Assembly (NCBI GenBank): GCA_040772665.1
Contig: JAXGXT010000003.1
Span: 186,001-250,000 of the forward strand
Direction: 5' to 3'
Origin: JAXGXT01 sp040772665
GTDB taxonomy: Bacteria > Bacillota > Clostridia > Lachnospirales > Anaerotignaceae
DNA: 64,000 nt
In this document: positions 42,237 through 51,747 of the stretch, one piece after another
Numbering within the stretch: the stretch's first letter is position 1
Layout: every line of letters begins with the position of its first letter
Notes under the pieces: model-generated
Database searches by the model: none
Seen by the model: the letters and a program-made list of their open reading frames with translations, nothing else
What the model was told of the DNA's origin: nothing
Translations under genes and position numbers: made by a program

Positions 42237-42908
42237 ATGCCCAAGCTGCTTTCAGAGCTTATTGCCGACGATATATATGCAATGATTGTTTTTCAAAAGA
42301 AATTTAAACCCGGAGATAAACTGCCCAATGAAAATGACTTGTCTAAGGAATTGAAAGTTAACCGTTCAACCCTCAGAGAAGCAATAAGAATACTTTCCAC
42401 AAACCGTGTTCTGGAAATAAGACGGGGGAGAGGCACTTTTGTTGCGGAGGATTTTGACCCTGAAAATGATAAGATTTATTCAATCAACGAAGGGGATGTA
42501 AACGTTAAGGATTTATATGAGATGCGTCTTATTATAGAGCCTGAGGCTGCTTATTATGCCACATTAAGAGCAAGTGAGGCGGAGATGAAAAGAATTTTAA
42601 AGCTTGGAAAGGTTCTTGAAAAAAAGATACGTGAAAACGCAGACAGAACGAAGGAAGAGCAGGAGTTTCATCAGGCAATTGCCAGAGCAACACACAACGA
42701 ATACATGAACAAACTTCTTCCTGTGCTTTTACAAGCTATTTATTCGGGGGTTCTTATTTCCCAAAAAAATGAAGATCTTAGAATTGAAACTTTAAAAGAC
42801 CATAGGCTTATTATGGAATTTATGCAAAAAAGAGATGCGGAAGGCGCAAAAATGGCCATGAGGCTTCATATGCTTCATGCAGACAGAGGTATGAGAGAAC
42901 AACTGTAA
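42237..42908 (+). CDS. GntR-family regulator with FCD ligand-binding domain
   Basis: The protein is 223 aa. The winged helix (LSELIADDIYAMIVFQKKFKPGDKLPNENDLSKELKVNRSTLREAIRILSTNRVLEIRRGRGTFV) is followed by an all-helical FCD domain with likely metal ligands (EEQEFHQAIARATHNEYM; DHRLIMEFM; RLHMLHADR). FCD regulators sense small carboxylates or sugars acids. It sits between the FAS operon and panB, 133 bases before the panB start, and a perfect 18-bp palindrome occupies the panB promoter. Control of panB by this protein is a reasonable guess. Confidence 0.88.
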   Translation: MPKLLSELIADDIYAMIVFQKKFKPGDKLPNENDLSKELKVNRSTLREAIRILSTNRVLEIRRGRGTFVAEDFDPENDKIYSINEGDVNVKDLYEMRLIIEPEAAYYATLRASEAEMKRILKLGKVLEKKIRENADRTKEEQEFHQAIARATHNEYMNKLLPVLLQAIYSGVLISQKNEDLRIETLKDHRLIMEFMQKRDAEGAKMAMRLHMLHADRGMREQL

Positions 42909-42937
42909 AGGTTTTATGAGAAAAAGGCTTTGTGTAA

Positions 42938-42966
42938 TTGACATAATACCTTTTAAAAGGTATAAT
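42938..42966 (+). promoter_or_regulatory. panB promoter with an 18-bp palindrome in the spacer
   Basis: A perfect TTGACA (42938-42943) and perfect TATAAT (42961-42966) are 17 bases apart. ATACCTTTTAAAAGGTAT (42946-42963) is an exact palindrome that fills the spacer and enters the -10. Both a consensus promoter and a perfect palindrome here by chance is unlikely, so an operator is inferred. Confidence 0.75.
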
Positions 42967-43041
42967 TTTTTAAACGGATTGGAAAAGTATGCATTGTAAG
43001 GTTGTCCGTTAATAAAATTACGAAGAGATGGGGGCAAACAG

Positions 43042-43866
43042 ATGAAAAAGAAAATTACAGTACCTGAAATTAGAGAAACAAAGACAAACGGAAGAAAAAT
43101 TACCCTTGTTACTTGCTATGACTACACATTTGCAACAATCGTAAACGAAAGTGATATTGAGCTTATTCTTATAGGCGATTCACTTGGAATGACAATGCTT
43201 GGATATGAAGGAACAGTAGGTGTTACTGTTGATGACATTATTCATCACGGAAAAAGCGTTAAAAGAGGAGCACCTAACACATTTATTATCGGAGACATGC
43301 CTTTTGGAGCATACAATGTTTCTGTTGAGCAAGGAATTATAAGTGCAAACCGTTTATTTGCTGAAATTGGCTGTGACGCTATTAAGCTTGAGGGCGGAAA
43401 ACGTTCTGCAGCTGTTATTAAGGGAATTGTTGAAGCAGGAATTCCTGTTTGCGGTCACATTGGTCTTACACCTCAAACATCCAGCATGATGGGTGGTTTT
43501 AAGGTTCAGGGCAAGAGCATGGAGGCTGTTGAACTTCTTCTTGCTGATGCAAAGGCTATTGAAGAAGCAGGCGCTTTTATGATTATGATTGAGGGCGTGC
43601 CTGTTGATGTTACACAATATATAAGAGAGAGAATTAACATTCCTATTATAGGAATTGGCGCAGGCGACAACTGTGAAGTTCAGGCTCTTATTTTACAGGA
43701 TATGCTTGGCATGTATGAGTGGGTTCCTAAGTTTGCAAAGAAGTTCGCTAACCTTAGACCTGTAATACTTGATGCTTTCAATACTTTCCATAAGGAAGTT
43801 GAGGAAGGTTCTTTCCCAACACCTGAGTATTCCTATAATGCTAAGGTTGAAGGTTTAAGTGAGTAA
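43042..43866 (+). CDS. panB: 3-methyl-2-oxobutanoate hydroxymethyltransferase
   Basis: The protein is 274 aa. VTCYDYTFATIVNESDIELILIGDSLGMTMLGYEGT, INRLFAEIGCDAIKLEGG-type segments, GHIGLTPQTSSMMGGFKVQGK and IGIGAGDNCEVQALILQDMLGM are diagnostic. It makes ketopantoate, the first committed step to pantothenate, CoA and the ACP prosthetic group. panC, panD and panE are not in the window. The link to the FAS cluster upstream is metabolic. Confidence 0.97.
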   Translation: MKKKITVPEIRETKTNGRKITLVTCYDYTFATIVNESDIELILIGDSLGMTMLGYEGTVGVTVDDIIHHGKSVKRGAPNTFIIGDMPFGAYNVSVEQGIISANRLFAEIGCDAIKLEGGKRSAAVIKGIVEAGIPVCGHIGLTPQTSSMMGGFKVQGKSMEAVELLLADAKAIEEAGAFMIMIEGVPVDVTQYIRERINIPIIGIGAGDNCEVQALILQDMLGMYEWVPKFAKKFANLRPVILDAFNTFHKEVEEGSFPTPEYSYNAKVEGLSE

Positions 43867-43887
43867 TTTTTAAAATTTATCAAAGTT

Positions 43888-43922
43888 AAAAGGCGGGGTC
43901 TTATGACCTTGCCTTTTTGTTT
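43888..43922 (+). terminator. Terminator after panB
   Basis: AAAAGGCGGGGTC / GACCTTGCCTTTT (two G-T pairs) with a short loop, then T-rich sequence. Confidence 0.8.
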
Positions 43923-44433
43923 TTTAAAAAGCGAAAGAAAAGGCTTAGTATAAATACTGACATGAAAAAATTGTGGTTTGCAAAGGAAATTTTTGATTAA
44001 TAAAGTGTATCCAATGTATTTTTGCAATAAAAAAAGCTGGTTTTTCGTAAGTTTTAAAGTTTGGAGTTTTTAAATAATTAGTTTAAGAAATATTATAAAA
44101 GACTATAATGTAATAAATAACATGCTTATAGGTTAAAAAATTGATAAAACCATCATAAATTACAGTTGGCGAATAGAGGTTTTATTAACTTTTACTGAAA
44201 AGTTCAATGTAAAATTGGCATTTTAGACGGCATTGGAAAAATTAACGTTTTTGAAATAAAATGTGCAAATTTTGTTGTATTATGTACAATTAATATTATA
44301 ATGTTATTGTAGGATAATATGTTTATGAAACTTGATTGTATGCGTATCAAAATTAAGGGATATGTGTATGATTTTAAATATACCTAATGTGTGTCAATAT
44401 ATTTTGAAGCATCTTGTGTAGGAGGAATTTTTG
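43923..44433 (+). other. 510-base AT-rich gene-free stretch
   Basis: I find no gene, RNA motif or clear promoter here. Short frames (for example a 20-codon one from about 44327) lack a ribosome binding site. The leader of the next gene (GTAGGAGGAATTTTTG) is at the end. Confidence 0.5.
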
Positions 44434-46182
44434 ATGGATATTTTTAATATTTTGAGGCTTTTGGGAGGACTTTCGCTTTTCCTTTTCGGGATGGACGTAA
44501 TGGGAAAGGCCCTTGAAAAACAAGCAGGAGGAAAGCTTAAGATTATACTCGAAAAGCTGACTTCAAGTCCTTTTAAAGGTATTCTTTTAGGAATTGGAGT
44601 AGCTGCCGTTATTCAAAGTTCTTCGGCAACAACTGTTATGGTTGTTGGTTTTGTAAACTCAGGGCTTATGCAGCTTAGCCAGGCAATAGGTATTATTATG
44701 GGGGCTAACATAGGAACAACTGTTACAGCATGGCTCATAAGTCTTACAGCTATTGAAAGCAGCAATATTATATTAAATCTTTTTAAACCAAGTTCATTTA
44801 CACCCATACTTGCTACAATCGGTATTGGTTTTTCCATGTTTTCAAAAAGTGAAAAGAAGAAAAATATCGGTTTAGTGTTTTTAGGTTTTACTGTTCTTAT
44901 AACAGGTATGGAAATGATTACAGGAGCTGTTGAACCTTTGGCTGAGATGCCAGGATTTATAAATTTTTTTGTTTTATTTTCAAACCCTATTTTAGGTGTT
45001 CTTGTTGGGGCTCTTCTTACAGCATCCATTCAAAGTTCTTCTGCTTCTGTTGGTATTTTACAGGCACTTAGCCAAACAGGGGCAATAAACTACGGCAGTG
45101 CAATACCTATTATTATGGGACAAAATATCGGTACATGTGTCACAGCCATGATTGCTTCTGTGGGGGCACAAAAAAATGCAAAAAGAGCTGCGATGGTACA
45201 TTTATATTTTAACATCTTAGGCACCCTTATTTTTCTTGCATTGTTTTATACTTTAAAAGCCCTTATTGGTTTTTCGTTTGTTGATAACCCTGTTAATGCT
45301 GCAGGTGTTGCTGTTATTCATACAATATTTAATATTTCGGCAACGGCGGTGCTTCTTCCTTTTGCAAAGGTTCTTGAAAGGCTTGCTTATATTTCTATTA
45401 AGGACGATGAGGAAGATGAAGAGTTTCAAATGCTTGATGAAAGGCTTTTGGGGACACCCGGTGTTGCAGTTTATCAGTGCAAAACAATTGCAGGCAAAAT
45501 GGGTATGCTTGCCAAATCAACATTATTTGATGCTATCAAATGTCTTGACAGCAATGATCCTCATTTATTGCAAAGTGTTGTTGACAATGAAAACAAAATT
45601 GACGTATATGAAGACAAGCTTGGAACATATCTTGTTAAGCTGAGCAAAAAGGATTTAAACCACGAGGACAGCAAAGAGGCAAGTAAAATTCTTCACTGTA
45701 TTGGAGATTTTGAAAGAATTGGTGACCATGCTCTTAATATAAAAGAAGTTTCGGACGAGCTTAGGGATAAAGGAATTATATTTACTGATGATGCAAGAAA
45801 AGAGCTTTCAATTCTTGCTGATGCAGTTAAGGAAATTGTTACAATGGCAATGGATATATTTGTTAACAACAATATTGAGCTTGCGGCACAGGTGGAGCCT
45901 TTGGAGCAGGTTATAAACATTCTTAAGGCAAACCTTAAATCAAACCATATTGAAAGACTGCAAAAAGGCGAATGCACAACGGAGATGGGTTTTATATTTT
46001 CTGACCTTATAACTAACTATGAAAGAGTTTCTGATCATTGCTCAAATATTGCAGTTTGTATAATAGAGATTGAAAACAACAGTTTATCTACACATGAATA
46101 TATTCATGAACTTAAAAAATCTCACAATGATTATTTTGAAAAACAATTTGAGGCATATAAGGCAAAGTATGCTCTTAGATAA
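44434..46182 (+). CDS. Na/Pi cotransporter family protein with PhoU-like tail
   Basis: The protein is 582 aa from ATG 44434, eight bases after GGAGGA. It has two inverted Na_Pi_cotrans repeats, each with a QSSSA motif (VIQSSSATTVMVVGFVNSG; SIQSSSASVGILQALSQTG), in about eight membrane helices over residues 1-320. The cytoplasmic C-terminal half resembles PhoU (CIGDFERIGDHALNIKEVSDEL; NYERVSDHCSNIAVCIIEIE). It is an NptA/YjbB-like phosphate transporter; some members export phosphate. It is monocistronic with a terminator. Confidence 0.92.
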   Translation: MDIFNILRLLGGLSLFLFGMDVMGKALEKQAGGKLKIILEKLTSSPFKGILLGIGVAAVIQSSSATTVMVVGFVNSGLMQLSQAIGIIMGANIGTTVTAWLISLTAIESSNIILNLFKPSSFTPILATIGIGFSMFSKSEKKKNIGLVFLGFTVLITGMEMITGAVEPLAEMPGFINFFVLFSNPILGVLVGALLTASIQSSSASVGILQALSQTGAINYGSAIPIIMGQNIGTCVTAMIASVGAQKNAKRAAMVHLYFNILGTLIFLALFYTLKALIGFSFVDNPVNAAGVAVIHTIFNISATAVLLPFAKVLERLAYISIKDDEEDEEFQMLDERLLGTPGVAVYQCKTIAGKMGMLAKSTLFDAIKCLDSNDPHLLQSVVDNENKIDVYEDKLGTYLVKLSKKDLNHEDSKEASKILHCIGDFERIGDHALNIKEVSDELRDKGIIFTDDARKELSILADAVKEIVTMAMDIFVNNNIELAAQVEPLEQVINILKANLKSNHIERLQKGECTTEMGFIFSDLITNYERVSDHCSNIAVCIIEIENNSLSTHEYIHELKKSHNDYFEKQFEAYKAKYALR

Positions 46183-46251
46183 AGGGCTGTTTATTTAGAC
46201 CTTAACATATTTGTTTGAAGTAAATAGCAAAACTAAGAAAAAGACTTAAAA

Positions 46252-46327
46252 AATGAGTATTTTGGAGGAAAAGATGGTTTGCATATTTTATTATATGTAT
46301 TTTCTCCGGATACTCAGTTTTTTTATT
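46252..46327 (+). terminator. Long-stem terminator after the Na/Pi gene
   Basis: TGAGTAT...GGAGGAAAA pairs with TTTTCTCC..ATACTCA across a 40-base loop, then a T7 run. Confidence 0.6.
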
Positions 46328-46438
46328 ATAAATTAGTTGTATAATGTAGGAAAGGTTAAGTTGATTTTATAAATATTTTAAAGTTTAGAGAAATCAAATT
46401 TAATATACAGAAAAGGTTTTAGGAGTTGAAAAGCAGAG

Positions 46439-47302
46439 ATGATTAAAAAGGTAGCGGCTATAAATGATTTGTCAGGGGCAGGAAGATGTTCTTTAACGGT
46501 GACTATTCCCATATTAAGTGCTTTAGGGGTTCAGGCATGTCCTTTACCAACGGCTGTTTTAAGCAACCAGACAGGTTATCCCCATTATTTTATTGAAAAC
46601 TTTACAGATGGTATGGTTAAGGTTATAGAGCAGTGGAAGAAACACGGATTTTGTTTTGACGGAATTTACACAGGGTTTTTATCGGATGAAAAACAGGCGG
46701 ATATAATTAAAGACTTTGTTAAAGAGTTTAAGAGGGAAAAAACCATATTTCTTGTTGATCCTGTTATGGGGGATAACGGAAAGACTTATCCCGGTTTTAA
46801 TAAGGAACTGATTAAAAAACTGTGTTCCCTTGCATTTGATGCAGATATTATAACTCCAAACTTGACAGAGTGTTGCGTGCTTTTAGACTTAGACTACAAA
46901 AGTATAATGAAAGGTATTGAAAAAGGTGAGCTTGACATGGTTTATAATGCGGCAAAAGGGCTTTTGGAAGGACAGGCGAAAACTGCTGTTATTACGGGAA
47001 TACCATGTTGTGAAAACGGAGAAAAGATAATTCAAAATGCTGTTGCAGATAAAAATGGAGTAAGGTTTGTAAAAGGTGCAATGATTGGCGGAAGTTATTC
47101 GGGAACAGGGGATATTTTTTCATCTATTCTTTGCGGAATGATAATGAGGGGAAAAAGTATTGATTTGGCTGTTGAGCTTGCAACAAAATTTGTGGAAACA
47201 GCCGTTAGAGATACTATAATTGAAAAAACTGACAGAAACCATGGCATAAATTTTGAAAAGTTTATGTATATGCTAACAGATGAAGTTAAAAATATTGATT
47301 AA
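46439..47302 (+). CDS. Pyridoxamine kinase / pyridoxal kinase-like
   Basis: The protein is 287 aa, ribokinase superfamily, PdxY/PdxK type. It has AAINDLSGAGRCSLTVTIPILSALGVQACPLPTAVLSNQTG, YTGFLSDEKQ, VDPVMGDNGK, ITPNLTECCVLL and the anion hole/catalytic GSYSGTGDIFSSILCG. It phosphorylates a B6 vitamer to make pyridoxal phosphate. It stands alone. Confidence 0.9.
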   Translation: MIKKVAAINDLSGAGRCSLTVTIPILSALGVQACPLPTAVLSNQTGYPHYFIENFTDGMVKVIEQWKKHGFCFDGIYTGFLSDEKQADIIKDFVKEFKREKTIFLVDPVMGDNGKTYPGFNKELIKKLCSLAFDADIITPNLTECCVLLDLDYKSIMKGIEKGELDMVYNAAKGLLEGQAKTAVITGIPCCENGEKIIQNAVADKNGVRFVKGAMIGGSYSGTGDIFSSILCGMIMRGKSIDLAVELATKFVETAVRDTIIEKTDRNHGINFEKFMYMLTDEVKNID

Positions 47303-47477
47303 AGTTTGATTTTACTGATTTTAGGCTTTATAAATAAGAAGTTTTTGTATATAATAGATATGGACATAAAGAACATAATGTAATAAAATTACTATGAAGC
47401 TTAGTTTGTAGTTAAAAAATACCTAAACGAATTAGGTGCTTAACGTGAAAGTTAAATGTTGCGAAGGAGCGATGAAA

Positions 47478-48788
47478 ATGAAGTTTATTGAGTTTCCGGA
47501 AATGAATTTCAAAGTGGAAGGTATGGAAGGAATAAAAATTCCGAGGATGGTAAAGATTAGGCAAAAGTATGAAAGTGATAAAATTGAAAATATAAAAGAA
47601 AAGCTTTTAGATGAAATGGAAAAGCTTTCAAACAAGGCAGACCTTAAAGGCAAAAGACTTGCAATTACAGCCGGAAGCCGTGGAATTCCTGATTTGGATT
47701 TAATGATTAAAACAATTTGTGACAAGCTTAAAGAATGGGGTGCCGAGCCGTTTATTATTCCTGCAATGGGAAGCCATGGTGGAGGAACGGTTGAGGGCCA
47801 GCTTGAAATTATTAACGGTTATGGAATTACAGAAGAAGCAATGGGAGTGCCTATACTTGCGTCTATGGAAACTGTTCTTGTCGGCGAAATGCCTGATGGA
47901 ACACCTATATATTGCGACAAATATGCTTATGAGGCAGACGGAATTATTCTTTTAAACAAAATTAAGGCCCACACAGATTTTAAAGGCGAGCATGAAAGCG
48001 GTCTTTTAAAGATGATGGCCATTGGAATTGCCAAGCACAAGGGTGCATCATGGTTCCATATGCAGGGCTTTGATACATTTGCCGAAAGAATTCCCATTGT
48101 TGCAAAGGAGTTTTTGGCAAGAATGAATGTTGTTTTCGGTGTTGGAGTTGTGCAGAACGCTTATGACGAAATCAGCGAAATAGAGGTTATGGAAAAAGAT
48201 AAAATTGTTGAGCGTGACCATGAACTTCTTAAGATTTCTAAGGAAAGGCTGGCAAAGCTTAAATTTGACAATATTGATGTACTTATTGTTGATAAAATCG
48301 GCAAAAATATAAGCGGTGAGGGTCATGACCCTAACGTAACCGGAAGAAGTTTTATGCCTGGTTTTGAAGATGATTTTAGAACACAAAAGCTTTTTATAAG
48401 AGGACTTACTGAAGAAACTCATCACAATGCATGTGGTTTAGGCGGTGCAGACATTACAACAAGAAGATGTCTTAACAGTGTTGACTGGGAAAGCACATGG
48501 ATTAACCTTGGAACAAACACTATGATTGACGGCGGAAAGATACCTATGTATCTTAACAATGACAGAGAGGCTCTTCTTCTTGCAATTCGTACATGCCGTA
48601 AAATTGATTATAACAAAGCAAGAATTGCACGTATTCCAGACACTCTTCATCTTGATGAAATTGAGATTTCCGAAACTCTTATTGGAGATATTCAGGGAAG
48701 AGAAGATGTTGAAATTATATCTGAGCCATATGAAATGCCTTTTGATGATGAAGGTTTTATGATTGACTGGTTTGAAGAGTACAAATAA
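47478..48788 (+). CDS. LarA-like (lactate racemase domain, DUF2088) protein
   Basis: The protein is 436 aa from ATG 47478, eight bases after AAGGAG; an ATG two codons earlier is too close to the site. It contains the LarA landmarks GSRGIPDLDLMI, MGSHGGGTVEGQ and a later KIKAHTDFKGEHESGLLKMMAIGIAKHKGA. The two histidine regions and the Lys would bind the nickel-pincer cofactor in true lactate racemases. No larB, larC or larE is in the window. Substrates of LarA homologues are diverse 2-hydroxyacids, so the function is open. Confidence 0.82.
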   Translation: MKFIEFPEMNFKVEGMEGIKIPRMVKIRQKYESDKIENIKEKLLDEMEKLSNKADLKGKRLAITAGSRGIPDLDLMIKTICDKLKEWGAEPFIIPAMGSHGGGTVEGQLEIINGYGITEEAMGVPILASMETVLVGEMPDGTPIYCDKYAYEADGIILLNKIKAHTDFKGEHESGLLKMMAIGIAKHKGASWFHMQGFDTFAERIPIVAKEFLARMNVVFGVGVVQNAYDEISEIEVMEKDKIVERDHELLKISKERLAKLKFDNIDVLIVDKIGKNISGEGHDPNVTGRSFMPGFEDDFRTQKLFIRGLTEETHHNACGLGGADITTRRCLNSVDWESTWINLGTNTMIDGGKIPMYLNNDREALLLAIRTCRKIDYNKARIARIPDTLHLDEIEISETLIGDIQGREDVEIISEPYEMPFDDEGFMIDWFEEYK

Positions 48789-48890
48789 GCTATGGGAAGC
48801 CGCTGAAAGATTTGGTGGTTAGTATATTAAAAAGCTAAAAACTGCTTGTTTAAAAGACAAAAGTTTATTAAAAATCTAAGATTTATTTCA

Positions 48891-48926
48891 TAAAAATAAC
48901 TGCCGATTTACTCGGCAGTTATTTTA
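48891..48926. terminator. Bidirectional terminator between the LarA-like gene and dacF
   Basis: AAAATAACTGCCGA / TCGGCAGTTATTTT has 14-bp arms around TTTAC, T-rich on either side. It includes the stop codon of the minus-strand gene. Confidence 0.85.
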
Positions 48927-50279
48927 TTTTCTTGAAGGTGAGTTTTTATATATTTGCTGATATTTTTGCATTCTCAGTTTTCTTCTTTTTCTTCTTTTTT
49001 CATAGTTAATTTTATTTATAACAAATCTTATTATCGTTATAATAAACAATGAAGAAAGAAGAATTGAGCTGACGAGAAGAATATTTATAGGTTTAATTTC
49101 TTTATCTTTTTCCGTTTTGGCCGGGGAAAGAATTGTTGTGTCTGAAACAAGTTTTCCAGCTGCAATTATACTATTGTTAAGAGTGAATTTAACATCTGAA
49201 AGAAGTTCCCCTTTTTTAATGGGGGATTCGTAGCTTTCTTTTATGGTGAAGTCAGGCTTAATAAGGCTTAGGTTTGTGTTTTTTGGCAAAGTTACTATTA
49301 TATCGTCTTCATAGACGGCGTTGATTGTGCCAAGATTTACAGTTTTTCTTTTATCGGTTTGCAAAACCTGGGCATCAATTGGAGAATAGCCTTTGCTTGC
49401 AATTTTTTTTGTTTCAAAGTTATTAAAGCCGTAATCAAAAAGAGTTTTTGTGTCTGTATATGCGCCATAGCCTGTGGATTTTAAAACAACTGCAACAAGC
49501 TGGGTTTCCCCCTCATTAGCAAAGGAAACAAGTGTGTTGCCCGCCTCGTTTGTAAAGCCTGTTTTTCCGCCTTCACACTTTTCGTAATAGAATATTGAGC
49601 TTGGTTTTATAAGCTGATTTTGGCCATATAGATACCTTATTTCAGGCTGTTTATTTGTTGGCGGAATTTCATAATATGTTGTTGACATAAGTGTTTTGAA
49701 AAAATCGTATTTTAAAACTTCTTTGCCGATTAAAGCCATATCATATGCTGTTGTGTAGTGGTTTTCGTTATGAAGACCGTTTGCGTTTACAAAGTTTGTG
49801 CCTTCACAGCCAAGCTCTTTGGCTCGGGCAGTCATTTTTTCAGCAAAAAGCTCCATTGAGCCTGAAATGTGCTCTCCCACACCATTTGAAACTTCGTTTG
49901 CAGATTGAAGCATAATTGCATAAAGTGCCTGTTCCATTGTTATTTCTTCCCCTGCATCTATGGCAATATGGCTGCTGTTTCGCTCGATGGAAAAAACAGC
50001 ATCATGGGAAAAGGTTATTGTTTGGTCAAAGCCGCCGTGTTCCAAAGCAAGAAGAACTGTCATAAGCTTTGTTATGCTGGCAGGATAATGTTTTTCGTGT
50101 ATATTTTTTTCGTAAAGAATTTCTCCTGTTGCCGCATCCATAAGTATTGCACTTTGAGCCTCAAGAGTTATTGAAGCCGCCTCTTCTTTCGCCGGTTGGG
50201 GAATTGAGAGTGCTTTTGCCGTTAAGGAATTGGAAAGTGTGATTACAGCTATTAAAAAAATAGAAAGTTTCTTTTTCAT
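48924..50279 (-). CDS. D-alanyl-D-alanine carboxypeptidase (DacF/PBP5 family)
   Basis: The protein is 451 aa from the ATG at 50279 behind AGGAG; a start nine codons upstream lacks a site. It has a signal peptide (KKKLSIFLIAVITLSNSLTAKA). The penicillin-binding active site is Ser68-Ile-Thr-Lys71, Ser126-Ala-Asn128 and GKTGFTNEAGN. A PBP5 C-terminal beta domain and a C-terminal transmembrane anchor (ILLVSSILLSSLFIITIIRFVI) with a basic tail follow. It trims peptidoglycan pentapeptides. In spore formers such enzymes include DacF, but here the sporulation link is not shown. Confidence 0.92.
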   Translation of the reverse strand: MKKKLSIFLIAVITLSNSLTAKALSIPQPAKEEAASITLEAQSAILMDAATGEILYEKNIHEKHYPASITKLMTVLLALEHGGFDQTITFSHDAVFSIERNSSHIAIDAGEEITMEQALYAIMLQSANEVSNGVGEHISGSMELFAEKMTARAKELGCEGTNFVNANGLHNENHYTTAYDMALIGKEVLKYDFFKTLMSTTYYEIPPTNKQPEIRYLYGQNQLIKPSSIFYYEKCEGGKTGFTNEAGNTLVSFANEGETQLVAVVLKSTGYGAYTDTKTLFDYGFNNFETKKIASKGYSPIDAQVLQTDKRKTVNLGTINAVYEDDIIVTLPKNTNLSLIKPDFTIKESYESPIKKGELLSDVKFTLNNSIIAAGKLVSDTTILSPAKTEKDKEIKPINILLVSSILLSSLFIITIIRFVINKINYEKRRKRRKLRMQKYQQIYKNSPSRK

Positions 50280-50410
50280 TATATAACTCCTATGTATTTT
50301 TTTCATTATTCATGCTACAATAGTATAGCAGAAAATTATGAATTATAAACCAAAAAAATTATTAAATTTTTAAATTGAGTTTTAAATTAAATTTTAAGAG
50401 GATGTTTTTT

Positions 50411-51052
50411 GTGAAAGATACCTTTAATAAAAATAAAGTTATTGTTATTGTTTCTCTGCTTTTAATTACATCTTCGATTTTTTACATTATATATAATATT
50501 GCCGCAGGTATAAACAATTCCCCTAAAAGCGAAATATTATACCAAAATATGATTGTTTCACAAGGGTTTTCAAAAGAGCTTTATGACTTGAGGTTTAAAG
50601 AGAAGGAAAATGAAGTTTACGAATATGAAAAAAGCCAAAGTGCTGAAGAAGGTAATGAAAAAAATTCGGAGCAATCAGCTGACGGTGGGAAATCTCTTAA
50701 GGAAAGGAAAACAAAAGAAATTCAAGGAGTAAAAGTGCCTATATATACACAGGCTGAAATTAAAAAAATGGAAAGTGAAGAAAGTACGGATGTATTTATT
50801 TTTAATGAAGAAGATTACTATGCTGAAAATGTTATTAACATAAATATGGCTGACAAAAACTCCCTTATGGATCTTGAAGGCGTGGATGAGATTCTTGCGG
50901 AAAGCATTTTGAAATACAGAGCCGACCATGGAGGGTTTTTGACAGCAAAAGCTATAAAAGCTGTTGACGGAATGACCGAAGAAATATATGAAAAAAATAA
51001 AGACATAATAACCGTCAGCAAAATTTCCAAACCAAAAGAAAAGGAGAATTAG
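50411..51052 (+). CDS. ComEA-like helix-hairpin-helix protein
   Basis: The protein is 213 aa from GTG 50411, nine bases after GAGG; ATG 50402 is too close to the site. It has an N-terminal transmembrane helix (KVIVIVSLLLITSSIFYIIYNIA), a charged linker (about 45-135), and a C-terminal ComEA helix-hairpin-helix (INMADKNSLMDLEGVDEILAESILKYRADHGGFLT). In competent bacteria ComEA binds incoming DNA at the membrane and passes it to ComEC, encoded 3 kb downstream. The usual SLBB-like N-terminal domain is missing. It is 2 bases from the response regulator gene. Confidence 0.8.
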   Translation: MKDTFNKNKVIVIVSLLLITSSIFYIIYNIAAGINNSPKSEILYQNMIVSQGFSKELYDLRFKEKENEVYEYEKSQSAEEGNEKNSEQSADGGKSLKERKTKEIQGVKVPIYTQAEIKKMESEESTDVFIFNEEDYYAENVININMADKNSLMDLEGVDEILAESILKYRADHGGFLTAKAIKAVDGMTEEIYEKNKDIITVSKISKPKEKEN

Positions 51053-51054
51053 AA

Positions 51055-51747
51055 ATGCCTTATAAAATTTTAGTGGTAGACGACGAAAAACTTATTGTTA
51101 AAGGAATTAAATTCAGCCTTGAACAAGAAGGAATGGAGGTTAGCGCTGCATATGACGGCGAGGAAGCCCTTAATTATATTAAAGAAAACGAATTCGACCT
51201 TGTTGTTTTAGATGTTATGCTTCCTAAAATGGACGGACTTGAAGTATGTCAGCAGGTCAGAAGTTTTTCACAGGTGCCTATTATTATGGTGACTGCAAAA
51301 GACGAAGATATGGACAAAATTATGGGTCTTGAATACGGGGCTGATGATTATATAACAAAGCCTTTTAACATCCTTGAGCTTAAAGCAAGAATTAAAGCAA
51401 TTTTAAGAAGAAGTGTTAAAAAGATTGATGTTAAGGCAAGCCAAAAAAGAAATGTTCTTGAAATTAGAGGAATAAGAATTGAGTTTGAAAGCAGAAGAGT
51501 TTTTATAAACGGTAAAGAGGTTAATTTGACTGCAAAAGAGTTTGACCTTTTGGAGCTTTTTATGGAAAACCAGGGAAAGGTTTATAACAGGGATAATCTT
51601 TTGGATCTTGTTTGGGGTTTTGATTATCCCGGAGATGCAAGAACGGTTGACGTTCACGTTCGTCGTTTAAGAGAAAAAATTGAAGCCAACCCAAGCGAGC
51701 CTCAATATATATTTACAAAATGGGGAGTGGGATATTACTTTGGATAA
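51055..51747 (+). CDS. OmpR/PhoB-family response regulator
   Basis: The protein is 230 aa. The receiver domain has acidic Asp9/Asp10, phospho-acceptor Asp53 (VVLDVMLPKMDG) and Lys102 (ITKPF). The C-terminal winged helix contains LTAKEFDLLELFMENQGKVYNRDNLLDLVWGFDYPGDARTVDVHVRRLREKIE. Its end overlaps the kinase start, so the two form a two-component pair. Confidence 0.95.
   Translation: MPYKILVVDDEKLIVKGIKFSLEQEGMEVSAAYDGEEALNYIKENEFDLVVLDVMLPKMDGLEVCQQVRSFSQVPIIMVTAKDEDMDKIMGLEYGADDYITKPFNILELKARIKAILRRSVKKIDVKASQKRNVLEIRGIRIEFESRRVFINGKEVNLTAKEFDLLELFMENQGKVYNRDNLLDLVWGFDYPGDARTVDVHVRRLREKIEANPSEPQYIFTKWGVGYYFG

Noticed and set aside
44327..44383. Short frame of about 20 codons in the gap before the Na/Pi gene
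   Set aside because: No ribosome binding site, no promoter, no similarity I recognise.
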